The notes: generated by a model not told the origin, from the letters alone. DNA of 64,000 bases from Marinobacter salexigens (GCF_002806945.1 NZ_NIHC01000009.1:1-64000); one strand, 5' to 3'; positions 1 through 8,247 are shown, counted from the first letter of the stretch. Numbers and translations are program-made.

Positions 1-1283
1 GTCATGACCGCAGCCGCACGTTGACCACTGCGCAGTGAACCCGCGAACAGCCAATTGCTGCGGCCCAATGCCCAGGGCCGGATCTGGTTTTCCACCCAGT
101 TGTTGTCGATGGGCACAGCCTCATCGTCCAGGTAGCGCGTCAGCGCTTCCCACCGTTTGAGGCTGTAATCCAGGGCTTTGGCCGTGCCGGAGCCATCCGG
201 AACTTTCTGTCGATGCACCAGCATCCACTGATGCAGCGCATCCGCAAGCGGTTTGGCTTTGGTTTGCCTGATTTCCTGCCGCTTATCCGGTGGAAGGTCT
301 TTGGATTCCCGCTCGATCTCGTAGAGCCCACCGATGTATTCCAAGGCTTTGGCGGCCAGTTCGCTCTTGTTGGCTTCGTGCAGGTCGTAGAACTTACGGC
401 GAGCATGAGCCATACAACCGATTTCGGTGATGCCGTTACCGAAGCCCGCCTTGTAGCCCGAGTAATCGTCACAGACCAGTTTGCCTTGCCAGCCTTCCAG
501 GAAGTTGCGAGCGTGCTCACCCGCCCGGGTCGGAGCGAAGTCGTAAACAACGGCCTTCAGATCGGAGAACGGTGTGGTGCAATAGGCCCAGACGTAGGCT
601 TTGTGGGTTTTCTTCTTGCCCGGAGCCAGCATACTGACTGGTGTTTCATCGGCGTGCAGAACGCCGTGTTCCAGTAGTGAGTCTCTAAGAGCATTCACCA
701 GCGGTTGCAGTTGTACACCGCAAGCGCCTACCCATTCCGCCAGAGTGGAGCGCGGGATGGCGAAGCCAGCACGACCGAAGATGCGTTCTTGACGGTATAG
801 CGGTAGATGATCTGAGTACTTGGCCACCAACACCTGAGCTAGCAATCCAGCGGTGGGAATGCCTTTATTGATGACCTGCGGAGGCACCGGTGCCTGAGTC
901 AGGGTTTCGCACTGCTCACAGGCCCATTTGCCACGGATGTGCCGCTCTACTGTGAACTCGCCCGGCACGTAATCCAGCTTTTCACTGACGTCTTCACCTA
1001 TGCGCTTGAACTGGCAGCCACAGCGGCACTGGGTGTTTTCAGGTTCATGGTGGATCAGAATGCGGGGCAGTTCGGGCGGCAGCGACGTGCGTTTGGGCTG
1101 CTGTTTAGGCTTGGCTGGTGTTTCATTAACGGTGAGCTGTGCCAGTTCCGCTTCAATGGCGGCAAGATCGCTGTCGATCAGCTCATCCAGCAGGTTGCGC
1201 TGAAACGCATCCAGTTGTTCGCTGCGCTTTGCGAACTTATGGCGTAAAACCGCCTGTGAGCCTCTTTCCCACGGAGAAATTAT
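1..1283 (-). pseudogene. IS66 family transposase (TnpC), truncated at its N-terminus
   Basis: This frame stays open from 1283 to the left edge of the window. It encodes the body of an IS66-type transposase: FAKRSEQLD near the start, a cysteine-rich zinc-finger-like part (CRCGC ... CEQC), the catalytic-domain start HADETPVSML, and the late motif IDNNWVENQIRPWALGR. The family normally has about 70 more residues before FAKRSEQLD. Here the frame is closed by a stop at 1284-1286, and no start codon lies between that stop and the conserved region. The accessory genes tnpA and tnpB do not occur upstream. I read it as a 5'-truncated, probably dead copy; the C-terminus lies outside the window. It marks the left flank of the mobile module. 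Confidence 0.85.
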
Positions 1284-1493
1284 TCAATTTGCTGGCCAAT
1301 GACATGCAGGGTCCCCTCATTACTTCGTAAGTGGCATAGCGTATGAATTTTTAATCGGCTTCTGGCGCCGTACCTTTAGGTAAGCACAAGTACCATTGTG
1401 CTGCTATTTCGCTAAGTATAAATGGAATAGAAGTTTGGCAGCAGACGCGCAACTACTGACCCCATACCCAAAAAAATCTGGGATTTCCATACA

Positions 1494-1521
1494 GAAAGCA
1501 GGAAGGCAGTCGCCTCCCTGC
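1494..1521 (-). terminator. Rho-independent terminator of the leftward island module
   Basis: Read on the minus strand, a stem GCAGGGAGGC / GCCTTCCTGC (one G-T pair) with a 4-nt loop is followed by TTTCTG. It lies 10 bases after the stop of the 1531-2421 gene and should end that transcript. Confidence 0.55.
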
Positions 1522-1530
1522 ATAATTCGT

Positions 1531-2421
1531 TTATTGTCCAGATGCTGCCTGAATCTTCCCCAAATCCTCTTTTAGCTTTTGTACCGGCGATGCTCCAGAG
1601 TTCGTTATATCGTCTGCAGAAGGCGGATAAAACTCCTCAACCACCTGGCTTATCTCATCTTCGTCATATTCAAACAGTGCATTCCCAAACCCCTTGGCAG
1701 CAGCCGCATCCAGCGCAGCCTGATCAACGCCCTCCTCTTTCATTTGCCTCGCCTTCTCCTGTGCTTCAGCCACAGCCTCCGGCAGTGACATCCCTTCCTT
1801 GACCACCAAATCCACATAGTAAATCGGCGTGCGACGGCTTTGCGTCGTGCTCTTCCCTCGAAGCTTCAATTCCAGCGGCATGTGTGCCAACAAACCACCA
1901 GAAACTGCCTGGTAATAACTCAGCCTGGCCGCAAGCGTTCGTATGCTGTTATATCCTGTGGTGCGGAAGATGAATGTACCCAGGTCATCGGCATCGCCTA
2001 CCTTCACGTTTAAACGACCGTAGGGCTTGCACAGCCCACCTTTACCGAATTCACACAACGTCGGCCCAGGGCATGGCAACGACTGCACTCCTGATTGCGT
2101 GAGGCGCTTACATGTATCGCCATTACCGACACACATAGGTCGTCCGCTTTTACGGTCGAACATGGTGTATTCAGCTCGCAGATTGAGATCCGCTTCGTTA
2201 AACAACATGCGCACCGGAATGGTTCGCAGTTTGGCGCTTGGCGCGTCCTTTCTCAGCTCTTCGTCCATGGGGTGTAATACCCAGCCGTCCTTTTCCTGGA
2301 TCTGGGAGGTGATGGTGAATTGATTGTCTTTTTGCGGCAGGCGGATACCGTTCTTTTCAACGACCCGGCCGATGCTGATGCGCCCCAACACAGGCGGCGT
2401 AATCGCTAAACCTTTAATCAT
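1531..2421 (-). CDS. Recombination-directionality-factor-like / putative metal-binding phage-type protein
   Basis: The roughly 296-residue protein matches, from memory, a family in integrative elements of Pseudomonas-type bacteria. That family is annotated as 'hydrolase or metal-binding protein' or as Gp3-like recombination directionality factor. A cysteine cluster in the middle (CVGNGDTC, then LPCPGPTLC and LCKPYG) looks like a metal site. A basic segment (LELKLRGKSTTQSRRTP) follows, and the C-terminus is acidic. An upstream in-frame start at 2454 exists, but the ATG at 2421 has a good AGGAG and is the family start (MIKGLAIT). It is the last gene of a leftward module with the YqaJ nuclease and DUF932 genes. 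If it is an excisionase-like factor it would act on the island's integrase, which is not in view. Function is inferred from the family only. Confidence 0.65.
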   Translation of the reverse strand: MIKGLAITPPVLGRISIGRVVEKNGIRLPQKDNQFTITSQIQEKDGWVLHPMDEELRKDAPSAKLRTIPVRMLFNEADLNLRAEYTMFDRKSGRPMCVGNGDTCKRLTQSGVQSLPCPGPTLCEFGKGGLCKPYGRLNVKVGDADDLGTFIFRTTGYNSIRTLAARLSYYQAVSGGLLAHMPLELKLRGKSTTQSRRTPIYYVDLVVKEGMSLPEAVAEAQEKARQMKEEGVDQAALDAAAAKGFGNALFEYDEDEISQVVEEFYPPSADDITNSGASPVQKLKEDLGKIQAASGQ

Positions 2422-2482
2422 GATGTCTCTCCTGATAAAAGGGCCACGGGGCACTTGTCAGACCCGCGTGGCCAAGGGGTGT

Positions 2483-3484
2483 TCATGCTTGGATGAGGAA
2501 TCGCCGGCTTCCCGGCCTGGTGAGTGGGTAATGCTCCAGTAGCTCTGGCTGTTCCTTGAGCAGCTTCTTTGTATTCAGCGCCACAGAGTCTTTGCTTCGT
2601 TTCCAGCTAACGCTGCCGCTTGGGAAGGTGGCCTTGGAGGCCTCCCCCATTTGGCTCTGGATGCGTTGCTTGAGGTGAGATTCTGTGTATTTCAGAGTGT
2701 CCATTTCGGACCGGATCGCCAGAAGCTCATCAAAGGCTTGTGACAGCTCTTTGCTTTCGCTGAAGTCCAGGGTTTCACCCTGATCGACTGGGTACAGATG
2801 CCGTAATGCCCGGTCGGCAGAATCGGTTCCGTCTGCAGGCGGTGGCGTGTCCGTTTCCACGTACTGCCAGAACTGGCGCTCCAGTGTGCTCAACGTATCG
2901 ATCAGTTCTTCATTTCGTTCGATTCGAAAGATCTTCAGTGACTGGCCACACAGCAGAACGCATACATCCGCTGCCTGTTTGCCTGTAACCGCCAACTGAT
3001 GCTGAACCTGGCTCTGGATGTAATCCGGCACCCCCTCTTTCCAAAGCCGTGACCCGAACTCTCCTGCTGTTTTGCATTCCAGAATCTGCACTTCGTCATC
3101 GGCTGCAACGGAGTAATCGAGGTTGGCCAGCATCCAGTGCTTATCGGGATCGGAATGCTGCAGAACCGCATTAACCCGGCGCACCTTACGACCGGTTTGT
3201 CGGCTGTATTGCTCCGCGACGATGGGTTCTAGAACATTTCCCCAGTACACCGGAGAAGTAGGGTCGTCAGAATCTGGCTTGGGCAATCCTTCATCTCGCC
3301 CGGTTTTAACCATCCATAGTTCAAGCTGGGACTGGTACGGATTTATGCCAATGGCTGCAGCCGCATCGCTACTGCCAATGCCTTGTTTACGAACCTTCAG
3401 CCACTCATCCCGGCTGAGGTCTTTGGTGGAGACCAGCCTTAACGCTGGCCGTTGCTTCTGAATAGCTCTTGCTGTCATGCCCAT
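2483..3484 (-). CDS. YqaJ-type viral recombinase / lambda-exonuclease-like nuclease
   Basis: This is a PD-(D/E)XK nuclease of the YqaJ family, which resects double-stranded DNA for phage-type recombination. The N-terminal signature GIGSSDAAAAIGINPY is followed by LELWMVKTGR. The catalytic E-x-K lies in ILECKTAGEFG, and downstream IQSQVQHQLAVTG fits the family's Q-x-Q motif. The C-terminal third is helical and possibly coiled-coil (SEMDTLKYTESHLKQRIQSQMG). The ORF could start at 3502, but that ATG abuts a terminator T-tract. The ATG at 3484 has GGAGAA 7 bases upstream and is preferred. No single-strand annealing protein is visible beside it; the partner may be outside the window or lost. Confidence 0.8.
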   Translation of the reverse strand: MGMTARAIQKQRPALRLVSTKDLSRDEWLKVRKQGIGSSDAAAAIGINPYQSQLELWMVKTGRDEGLPKPDSDDPTSPVYWGNVLEPIVAEQYSRQTGRKVRRVNAVLQHSDPDKHWMLANLDYSVAADDEVQILECKTAGEFGSRLWKEGVPDYIQSQVQHQLAVTGKQAADVCVLLCGQSLKIFRIERNEELIDTLSTLERQFWQYVETDTPPPADGTDSADRALRHLYPVDQGETLDFSESKELSQAFDELLAIRSEMDTLKYTESHLKQRIQSQMGEASKATFPSGSVSWKRSKDSVALNTKKLLKEQPELLEHYPLTRPGSRRFLIQA

Positions 3485-3502
3485 GATGTTTTCTCCAGAC
3501 AT

Positions 3503-3541
3503 AAAAAAAGCCCGCTAGAGCTCAGTGCTCCGGCGGGCTTT
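3503..3541 (-). terminator. Rho-independent terminator between DUF932 and YqaJ genes
   Basis: On the minus strand a GC-rich stem (AAGCCCGC / GCGGGCTT) with an inner AGC/GCT extension runs into a tract of seven T. The T-tract reaches the upstream ATG candidate of the YqaJ gene. This suggests the nuclease gene is read through or has its own promoter further downstream. Confidence 0.75.
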
Positions 3542-3569
3542 ATGTCGTGTTGGTTTTAAATGAATTGCA

Positions 3570-4532
3570 TTAGGCGACCAGTGACATGGCCTGCTCCAGG
3601 GCTCGGTTCTTCACGTTAGCGCCCGTGCCGAACCAGGCGGAATCCACCCGGTGATCAATGGTTTTAGCCCTGCGGTGATGGTCAATGAATTCCGTGACTG
3701 CACTCAGTAAGCCATAAGCTGTGCCGTCGGAAGACGCCAAAGCTGCACCCATGCCTTCGCCCTCGTACAGCTTTAGTGCTCGGGCCATGGATCGTTCATT
3801 GGTTTTGCCCACGCCTTCTTTCACATCCTCCGTGAACACCTTGAGGAAGTAATTTCGGGCTTCTGTGGTTTTGACCTTGCGTTCGCTCAGTGTTTTCAGG
3901 CGGTACATAAAGTCATCCCAGGAAGAGACGGATATGCCCAACTGCTTTTTCACCAACTCCGGATTAAAGGCGGTGTTGTGCTTCACCTTCACTGACGTTG
4001 CCGTGGCATCCTTCAGGGCAACAGCCAGGGTGTTGTTACACACCACACGAATACTGGTGAACTGAGCCGTGGTGGCCATGGTGCCATCACAGGCTGTGGC
4101 CAGAAGAACATAGGCGTTGGTTTGATCGTTGCCTTTCAGCACACCGGATTGACCGGTACGCGCCAGCGCCCACATCTTGCGACCACCTTTAAGCACACCA
4201 GCCGTATCCAGCTCAAAGCCGGAGACCTCCGTCAGATCCCGATAGAACTCCAAGATCTCTTCTGGCTGCACAACCTTGAAGCGGTTGCCAACGACTGACA
4301 GCGGCGCTTTGGTATCAGAGCGGTATAACACCTTGCTGTTTGGGTACGCTCGAATTTCGCCAAGTGGACCACTGGAATTGGTGACGAAGCGCACCGGGCT
4401 TTCTTCGATTTGCCAGTCCAAGCCAGCCTGTTTTGCCCAGACTTCCAAGGGCTGATTTGTGGTGAGCTGATTCCCCAGGCCATGCCAAGGGGTCTGGCCG
4501 ACATAGGCCATCTGTTCAATAAGGTGGGCCAT
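3570..4532 (-). CDS. DUF932 domain protein of mobile elements
   Basis: The 320-residue protein belongs to DUF932, the phage/plasmid-related TIGR03299-like group. It shows the family opening QTPWHGLGNQL, the central GNRFKVVQPEEILEFYRDL, and the VKVKHNTAFNPE segment. Biochemical function is unknown. These proteins are common on plasmids, integrative elements and genomic islands, often beside nucleases and single-strand annealing proteins, as here. The ATG at 4532 has AAAGGAG upstream. A 23-nt stretch of this gene (3967-3989) recurs exactly at 5327-5349, beyond the putative attachment site. Confidence 0.8.
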   Translation of the reverse strand: MAHLIEQMAYVGQTPWHGLGNQLTTNQPLEVWAKQAGLDWQIEESPVRFVTNSSGPLGEIRAYPNSKVLYRSDTKAPLSVVGNRFKVVQPEEILEFYRDLTEVSGFELDTAGVLKGGRKMWALARTGQSGVLKGNDQTNAYVLLATACDGTMATTAQFTSIRVVCNNTLAVALKDATATSVKVKHNTAFNPELVKKQLGISVSSWDDFMYRLKTLSERKVKTTEARNYFLKVFTEDVKEGVGKTNERSMARALKLYEGEGMGAALASSDGTAYGLLSAVTEFIDHHRRAKTIDHRVDSAWFGTGANVKNRALEQAMSLVA

Positions 4533-4561
4533 GATTGTTCTCCTTTGAATTGGCGAGGGGG

Positions 4562-4912
4562 TTAACGGATGTTATCGGTGGAACCGGAGTCGTCACTGAA
4601 GGTGTAACCGCACTCAAGGCAGTGGTAGTTGTCGAGCACACGCTCATCCAGGACATTACCGAGAATCACGCCAGCGGAAGCGCCAGTGGCACCTCCCAGC
4701 AGCGCACCAATAACAGCACCACCGATACCACCCACCGTTGCACCTACAGGGCCAGCAACGATTCCAAGCGCAGCCCCGGCTTGAGCACCAGCTGTGGCAG
4801 CAGCATAACCACCGTAAGTACCTGCGGACGCGCCGACTACACCAGCAGTTTTCTTTCCGTAGTTGTTCTTGCCAATTCGAGTTGATTGGCAGTTAGGGCA
4901 TTGTTCTGACAT
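4562..4912 (-). CDS. Small zinc-ribbon protein with a glycine-zipper core
   Basis: The 116-residue protein has one CxxC near the N-terminus (CPNC, residue 5 on) and one near the C-terminus (CLEC), a split zinc ribbon. Between them lie about 60 residues almost entirely of G, A, V, T and I with GxxxG-type spacing (AGAQAGAALGIVAGPVGATVGG), typical of a glycine-zipper membrane segment. A plausible picture is a short membrane-inserted hairpin with both cysteine pairs on one side, forming one metal site. It lies 29 bases upstream of the DUF932 start, likely in the same transcript. I do not recognise a named family or function. Confidence 0.6.
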   Translation of the reverse strand: MSEQCPNCQSTRIGKNNYGKKTAGVVGASAGTYGGYAAATAGAQAGAALGIVAGPVGATVGGIGGAVIGALLGGATGASAGVILGNVLDERVLDNYHCLECGYTFSDDSGSTDNIR

Positions 4913-5153
4913 TGGAGTTACCTCTGTGATTTAGGGAGGGAAGGCACGGTCAGCGCCTTCTTTCACAAAGGTGATATATGTTTGAGATTATTTGGAATGC
5001 GGATAGCGATACCGGCAGGTTGCGTAGTCGCTCCACGAATCGCAGAAAGCTTGTTAAACTTAAGGCCCGCTTGCTAGTAGCGGAAAAGCATTCAGTAGCA
5101 GACACTCATTAAGTGCGAATAGCACTAATTAGCCTGCAAACCAAAGTGCTGGG

Positions 5154-5194
5154 ATCACTTCATATTGGGAACCACTCCCAATTACAGAAGTGAT
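5154..5194. repeat. Two-part inverted repeat next to the putative attachment site
   Basis: The segment 4913-5273 holds no gene that I can see. Within it, ATCACTTC (5154-5161) pairs with GAAGTGAT (5187-5194), and inside these ATTGGGA (5164-5170) pairs with TCCCAAT (5176-5182). The following 75 bases are AT-rich. The arrangement suits protein-binding arms of an integration site, or a small structured RNA; the position 80 bases from the tRNA-like end favours the first. Confidence 0.45.
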
Positions 5195-5273
5195 TCTGGG
5201 GGTATATTTTGGGGCACATATAAAACATTAAAAATCTAATAACCAAACAATACAACCACTTACAAACAAATAA

Positions 5274-5293
5274 GAGTCCTGCCGGGGGCACCA
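5274..5293 (+). other. Candidate attachment site: 3' end of a tRNA gene
   Basis: The 20 bases fit the end of a tRNA: GAGT (end of T-loop), CCTGC (3' half of T-stem), CGGGGGC (3' acceptor strand), discriminator A (no: read as A then CCA), giving ...GGGGGC-A-CCA. No 5' tRNA half precedes it, so it is not a gene. Tyrosine integrases commonly leave such a duplicated tRNA end. Island-type genes lie on its left, and on its right, after a short remnant, the metal-resistance block begins. The tRNA species is not determined; some leucine tRNAs end similarly. No integrase gene is visible. Confidence 0.5.
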
Positions 5294-5326
5294 TCCGCCC
5301 TTCCGCATCAGCCCATAAAGCGCAAC

Positions 5327-5349
5327 AAGGCGGTGTTGTGCTTCACCTT
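5327..5349. repeat. 23-nt exact repeat of part of the DUF932 gene
   Basis: Positions 5327-5349 are identical to 3967-3989 inside the DUF932 gene and are in the same orientation. In the minus-strand frame both encode VKVKHNTA, and similarity fades on either side. This looks like the stump of a second DUF932-type gene left by recombination at or near the attachment site. Confidence 0.6.
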
Positions 5350-5384
5350 AACAGCATTCACGATCGAGCCTCTCGAGAGCGCAC

Positions 5385-5792
5385 CTAAGTCGCGCCAGAC
5401 AGCGTCTCAACAATGCGGCAGTCCATGATAACCCCGCCTTCGCAACACGCAGTCAGTCTTTCCAATTCGTGTTCCATTGCACGCAGATCTTTCAATCGAG
5501 AGCGCACCTGTTCCAGCTGTTGTTCTACTTTAGCATCCACGCCAGCACAGGAGTCCTGCTGGCGATCAGCCAGCGACAGCAGCTCACGGATATCATCAAG
5601 ACTGAATCCGAGCCCGCGGCTTCGTCGGATAAAAAGCAGCCGCGAACAATCCGCTTCGGAATATAAACGATAGCCGGATTCCGACCGGCTGGCTTTCGGT
5701 AACAGTCCAATTTTTTCGTAGTAGCGAATGGTCACGGCCTTGATGCCCGTATCATCGGCCAACCGGCCGACTGTGTAACTTTTTTCGCTCAT
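5385..5792 (-). CDS. MerR family metal-responsive transcriptional regulator
   Basis: This 135-residue protein has the MerR layout: an N-terminal winged helix (YTVGRLADDTGIKAVTIRYYEKIGLLP, then SGYRLY), a dimerisation helix, and a C-terminal metal loop. Candidate metal ligands are the cysteine in QDSCAGVD and the CC / C pattern in TACCEGGVIMDC. That set fits soft or borderline metals (Cd, Pb, Zn, Hg) as in CadR/PbrR-type members; which metal cannot be read. It is divergent from a CDF exporter, and the shared promoter has the long spacer MerR proteins act on. ATGs at 5798 and 5792 are both possible; AAGG spacing favours 5792. Confidence 0.85.
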   Translation of the reverse strand: MSEKSYTVGRLADDTGIKAVTIRYYEKIGLLPKASRSESGYRLYSEADCSRLLFIRRSRGLGFSLDDIRELLSLADRQQDSCAGVDAKVEQQLEQVRSRLKDLRAMEHELERLTACCEGGVIMDCRIVETLSGAT

Positions 5793-5797
5793 AGCCA

Positions 5798-5828
5798 TTG
5801 ACCTTATAGTAACTATAACCCTTAGTGT
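5798..5828 (+). promoter_or_regulatory. MerR-type promoter/operator of the CDF exporter gene
   Basis: A -35 TTGACC (5798-5803) and a -10-like TAGTGT (5823-5828) are separated by 19 bp, the overlong spacer typical of MerR-controlled promoters. The spacer carries a perfect dyad TTATAGT-A-ACTATAA (5804-5818). The regulator would bind the dyad, repress without metal and realign the promoter with metal. Confidence 0.75.
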
Positions 5829-5861
5829 ACCGGTGAATTGCCAATTTTAGGAGGCTCTATC

Positions 5862-6587
5862 GTGGATAGCTGCTGTGAAAACAAGGCTGGTGAACTGGCA
5901 CAACTGAGGGCCAATCAGAGCCGGGTGCTTTATATTGCCCTTGCCATCAATGCGGTGATGTTTGTGGTGGAATTCGCCGCCGGCTGGATCGCAAGCTCTA
6001 CCGCGCTACTGGGCGATTCTCTGGACATGTTTGGCGACGCGTCCGTCTATGCGCTGACACTGTTCGTACTGGACAGAAGCCGTCGGGCGCGCGCTGGGGC
6101 GGCTCTGTTCAAGGGCGGTTTTATGCTGTTATTCGGGCTGGTTGTTGTAGCCGACGCTATCCGCAAACTGGTGATACAGGAAGTGCCCTCAGCCGAGTGG
6201 ATGGGTGCGGTTGGTGTTCTTGCCCTGATGGCGAATGGCATCTGTTTCGTATTGCTCTACCGCCATCGTGCAGATGACCTCAACATGCGTTCCACCTGGT
6301 TGTGTTCACGGAACGACCTGGTCGCCAACACCAGCGTCATCCTTGCGGCTGGACTGGTCGCACTCACCAATACCTTGTGGCCGGATATTATTGTCGGCCT
6401 AGCCATTGCCGCGCTTTTTCTGCACTCCGCTTGGCAGGTTATCCGTGAAGCTTTGGAAGAATGGCGTGTCGGTGACGCTGAAACCACCAAGCAACCAAGC
6501 AAAGAAGAGGTCAACAGCGCCGGAAGCAGCTGCTGCTCATCATCGCAAACCACCTGTGGCAGCAGTTCCGGAGGAAACACCCAGTAA
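5862..6587 (+). CDS. Cation diffusion facilitator-type heavy-metal exporter
   Basis: The protein (about 241 residues) has six hydrophobic segments and CDF features: LLGDSLDMFGDA in the second helix supplies the metal-site aspartates, and SRNDLVANTSVI in the fifth supplies the second D...N/D pair. Such carriers export divalent metal from the cytoplasm by proton antiport. The start is read as GTG at 5862 because TAGGAGG sits 7 bases upstream; a TTG at 5838 is in frame. The cysteines at both ends are odd: DSCCE at the N-terminus and SSCCSSSQTTCGSSS at the C-terminus. They may be metal-capturing tails. The usual large cytoplasmic CDF C-terminal domain is missing. Confidence 0.85.
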   Translation: MDSCCENKAGELAQLRANQSRVLYIALAINAVMFVVEFAAGWIASSTALLGDSLDMFGDASVYALTLFVLDRSRRARAGAALFKGGFMLLFGLVVVADAIRKLVIQEVPSAEWMGAVGVLALMANGICFVLLYRHRADDLNMRSTWLCSRNDLVANTSVILAAGLVALTNTLWPDIIVGLAIAALFLHSAWQVIREALEEWRVGDAETTKQPSKEEVNSAGSSCCSSSQTTCGSSSGGNTQ

Positions 6588-6632
6588 CAGCCAACCGCCA
6601 GGCAATTCAGTTAGGCGATGCAAAACCCGGTA

Positions 6633-7703
6633 TCACTGGAACCCAAGTGATATCTGATGACCTATACCTTTGAGCGGAACCTCATCAATTATGTCGAGAG
6701 AGTCCGGCTCGAGAACCCAGAGCTTGCTCTCTGCACGACTGGTAACCAATAACTGGCCACCATGAGGCGATACAGCCAAGTGATAGGGTGCCGGAGCCAG
6801 TGGTGCGCTGTGACGATCTCCGGTGTCGAGCTCAATACGAACGATCCGGTTGCTGCCTTTGCTGGTTGCGAAAAGTATCTGGCCGTCGTTGCTCAAACCA
6901 ACACCATGGGGCTCTTCACCGACTTCGTAGGTTGCCGCCACGGCGCCGCTCGCAAGCTCAACGACACTCACTTGACCCGATGCAACATCATTCACATAAA
7001 GCCGTTCATTGTCGGGAGCGAGCACCATATGTTCCGGGCCACCACCAATCCGCAGGTTGCGCTTGACGAACCAGTGCGTGGTGTCCACTTCGCTGATAGT
7101 GCCATTGCCACTATTGCTGACCAGAAGAGACTGCCCGCCCTCCGTTTCCACCACGTAATTGGGTGCCGGCCCCGTCGCCACAGACTTAAACTGCTTGCCG
7201 GAGTCCAGATCAACAACGCTGATACCGCCGCCCATGGGATGAGTGGACACGGCATAGCGACCGTCCGATGTCACCAGAACATGGTGTACCGGCCCCGGCA
7301 CCTCCAGTGTGCGAGAAATCGAATTGGTGGCAGTGTCCATCACATAGAGTCGCCCGGTATTCGTTTCTTCCGATGCCGTAGCCGCCCCACCACCATGATG
7401 AGCGGCGTGCTCGTCTTCGGTCACGCCTTCGGGGCGGCTGACGGGCTTCTCGCTCTCATGAGCAGTCAGGCTACCTGCCACCAGATATCGTCCGTCCGGA
7501 GTCAAGGCCGAACCATGAGTGTTCACAGTTCCAGACATTGAAGACGTCATCTGGCGACTCTCCAGATCAATAACGCCTACGGAATCGGCCATTCCCATGG
7601 GAATAAAGGCCCGGGTCGTGTCTGCGGTTGCCATCAGCGATAAACTCATTGTGATGCTGGCGGTAAGCCCAACTAACCAGTGTTTCTGTCGCCGAAGTTT
7701 CAT
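6633..7703 (-). CDS. Exported YVTN/YncE-type beta-propeller protein
   Basis: A signal peptide (MKLRRQKHWLVGLTASITMSLSLMATAD) leads into a seven-bladed-propeller pattern of about 40-residue repeats: GVIDLESRQ, LYVMDTATNS, ISVVDLDSGK, ISEVDTTHW, VSVVELASG, IVRIELDTGD, LWVLEPDSLD. This is the YVTN / cytochrome-d1-like family. A histidine-rich insert (DEHAAHHGGG) between blades could bind metal. The ATG at 7703 with AAAGGTGA is chosen over an in-frame start at 7781. A copper-regulator-like box lies about 100 bp upstream, so it is probably co-regulated with the copper genes. Its role is unknown; a periplasmic metal-binding or redox partner is possible. Confidence 0.75.
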   Translation of the reverse strand: MKLRRQKHWLVGLTASITMSLSLMATADTTRAFIPMGMADSVGVIDLESRQMTSSMSGTVNTHGSALTPDGRYLVAGSLTAHESEKPVSRPEGVTEDEHAAHHGGGAATASEETNTGRLYVMDTATNSISRTLEVPGPVHHVLVTSDGRYAVSTHPMGGGISVVDLDSGKQFKSVATGPAPNYVVETEGGQSLLVSNSGNGTISEVDTTHWFVKRNLRIGGGPEHMVLAPDNERLYVNDVASGQVSVVELASGAVAATYEVGEEPHGVGLSNDGQILFATSKGSNRIVRIELDTGDRHSAPLAPAPYHLAVSPHGGQLLVTSRAESKLWVLEPDSLDIIDEVPLKGIGHQISLGFQ

Positions 7704-7801
7704 CGTGTCACCTTTAGGGTAAGAGGGTTCCATTACGATTTCCCCGCTCGGCTGACAAGATTTCCAACCGTGCGTGATCATTATCCGCAGTCCAACACAC
7801 G

Positions 7802-7820
7802 AAGCTGAAACAAGGCTGAA
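7802..7820 (-). promoter_or_regulatory. CopR-type direct-repeat box upstream of the beta-propeller gene
   Basis: On the minus strand TTCAG occurs twice with 11-bp spacing (complements of 7816-7820 and 7805-7809). It matches the boxes at the other copper promoters of this window. Confidence 0.55.
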
Positions 7821-7859
7821 AACGGTTGTTAAACATATATTTGTTCGATCAGAATCAAG

Positions 7860-8247
7860 GCCAAAACAGACCGTCCAAGCTATTGAAGAAACCTGACATC
7901 TACATTTACAGTTTAAACGGATCTCATCTTTGATCTGATGACCGAACCGTGCAGGGATTCGGCTTGCCCGGACTCCGGCGCCAAGGCACGGTACTTAAGT
8001 AAGTCGAGGGTCTTGTTCATCTGATTGCTGCGCAGTTCATCCGGGTCCCCCAGCCGTATACGCAGGGCCGGGATTCTGCCTTGAAAATCCCCAGATAAAG
8101 GCTGCGGGGTCGCGTCCGCCAATAACGATAGGGTGGAACCCATTCAGCTCCAAGTGTTGCCGAAACCAGTCAGTACCGCCCTGCAAAAAGATGGTCGAGC
8201 GTTGATCAATGCGACGGTTGCATGATGGGTATGGAGGACACCTTTCA
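7860..8247. other. Stretch without a convincing gene, possible decayed coding DNA
   Basis: Two overlapping minus-strand frames (to about 8143 and 8300) each keep plausible protein text for a while, for example LNGFHPIVIGGRDPAAF in one frame. Neither has a good start with a ribosome site. The text breaks off between frames, as expected of a decayed gene. I cannot name the ancestor with confidence. It lies between the Lgt gene and the beta-propeller gene, both leftward. Confidence 0.3.

Noticed and set aside
6762-7541. A 259-codon plus-strand frame over the beta-propeller gene
   Set aside because: Antisense to a gene with signal peptide, ribosome site and repeated blades; the translation has no domain text.
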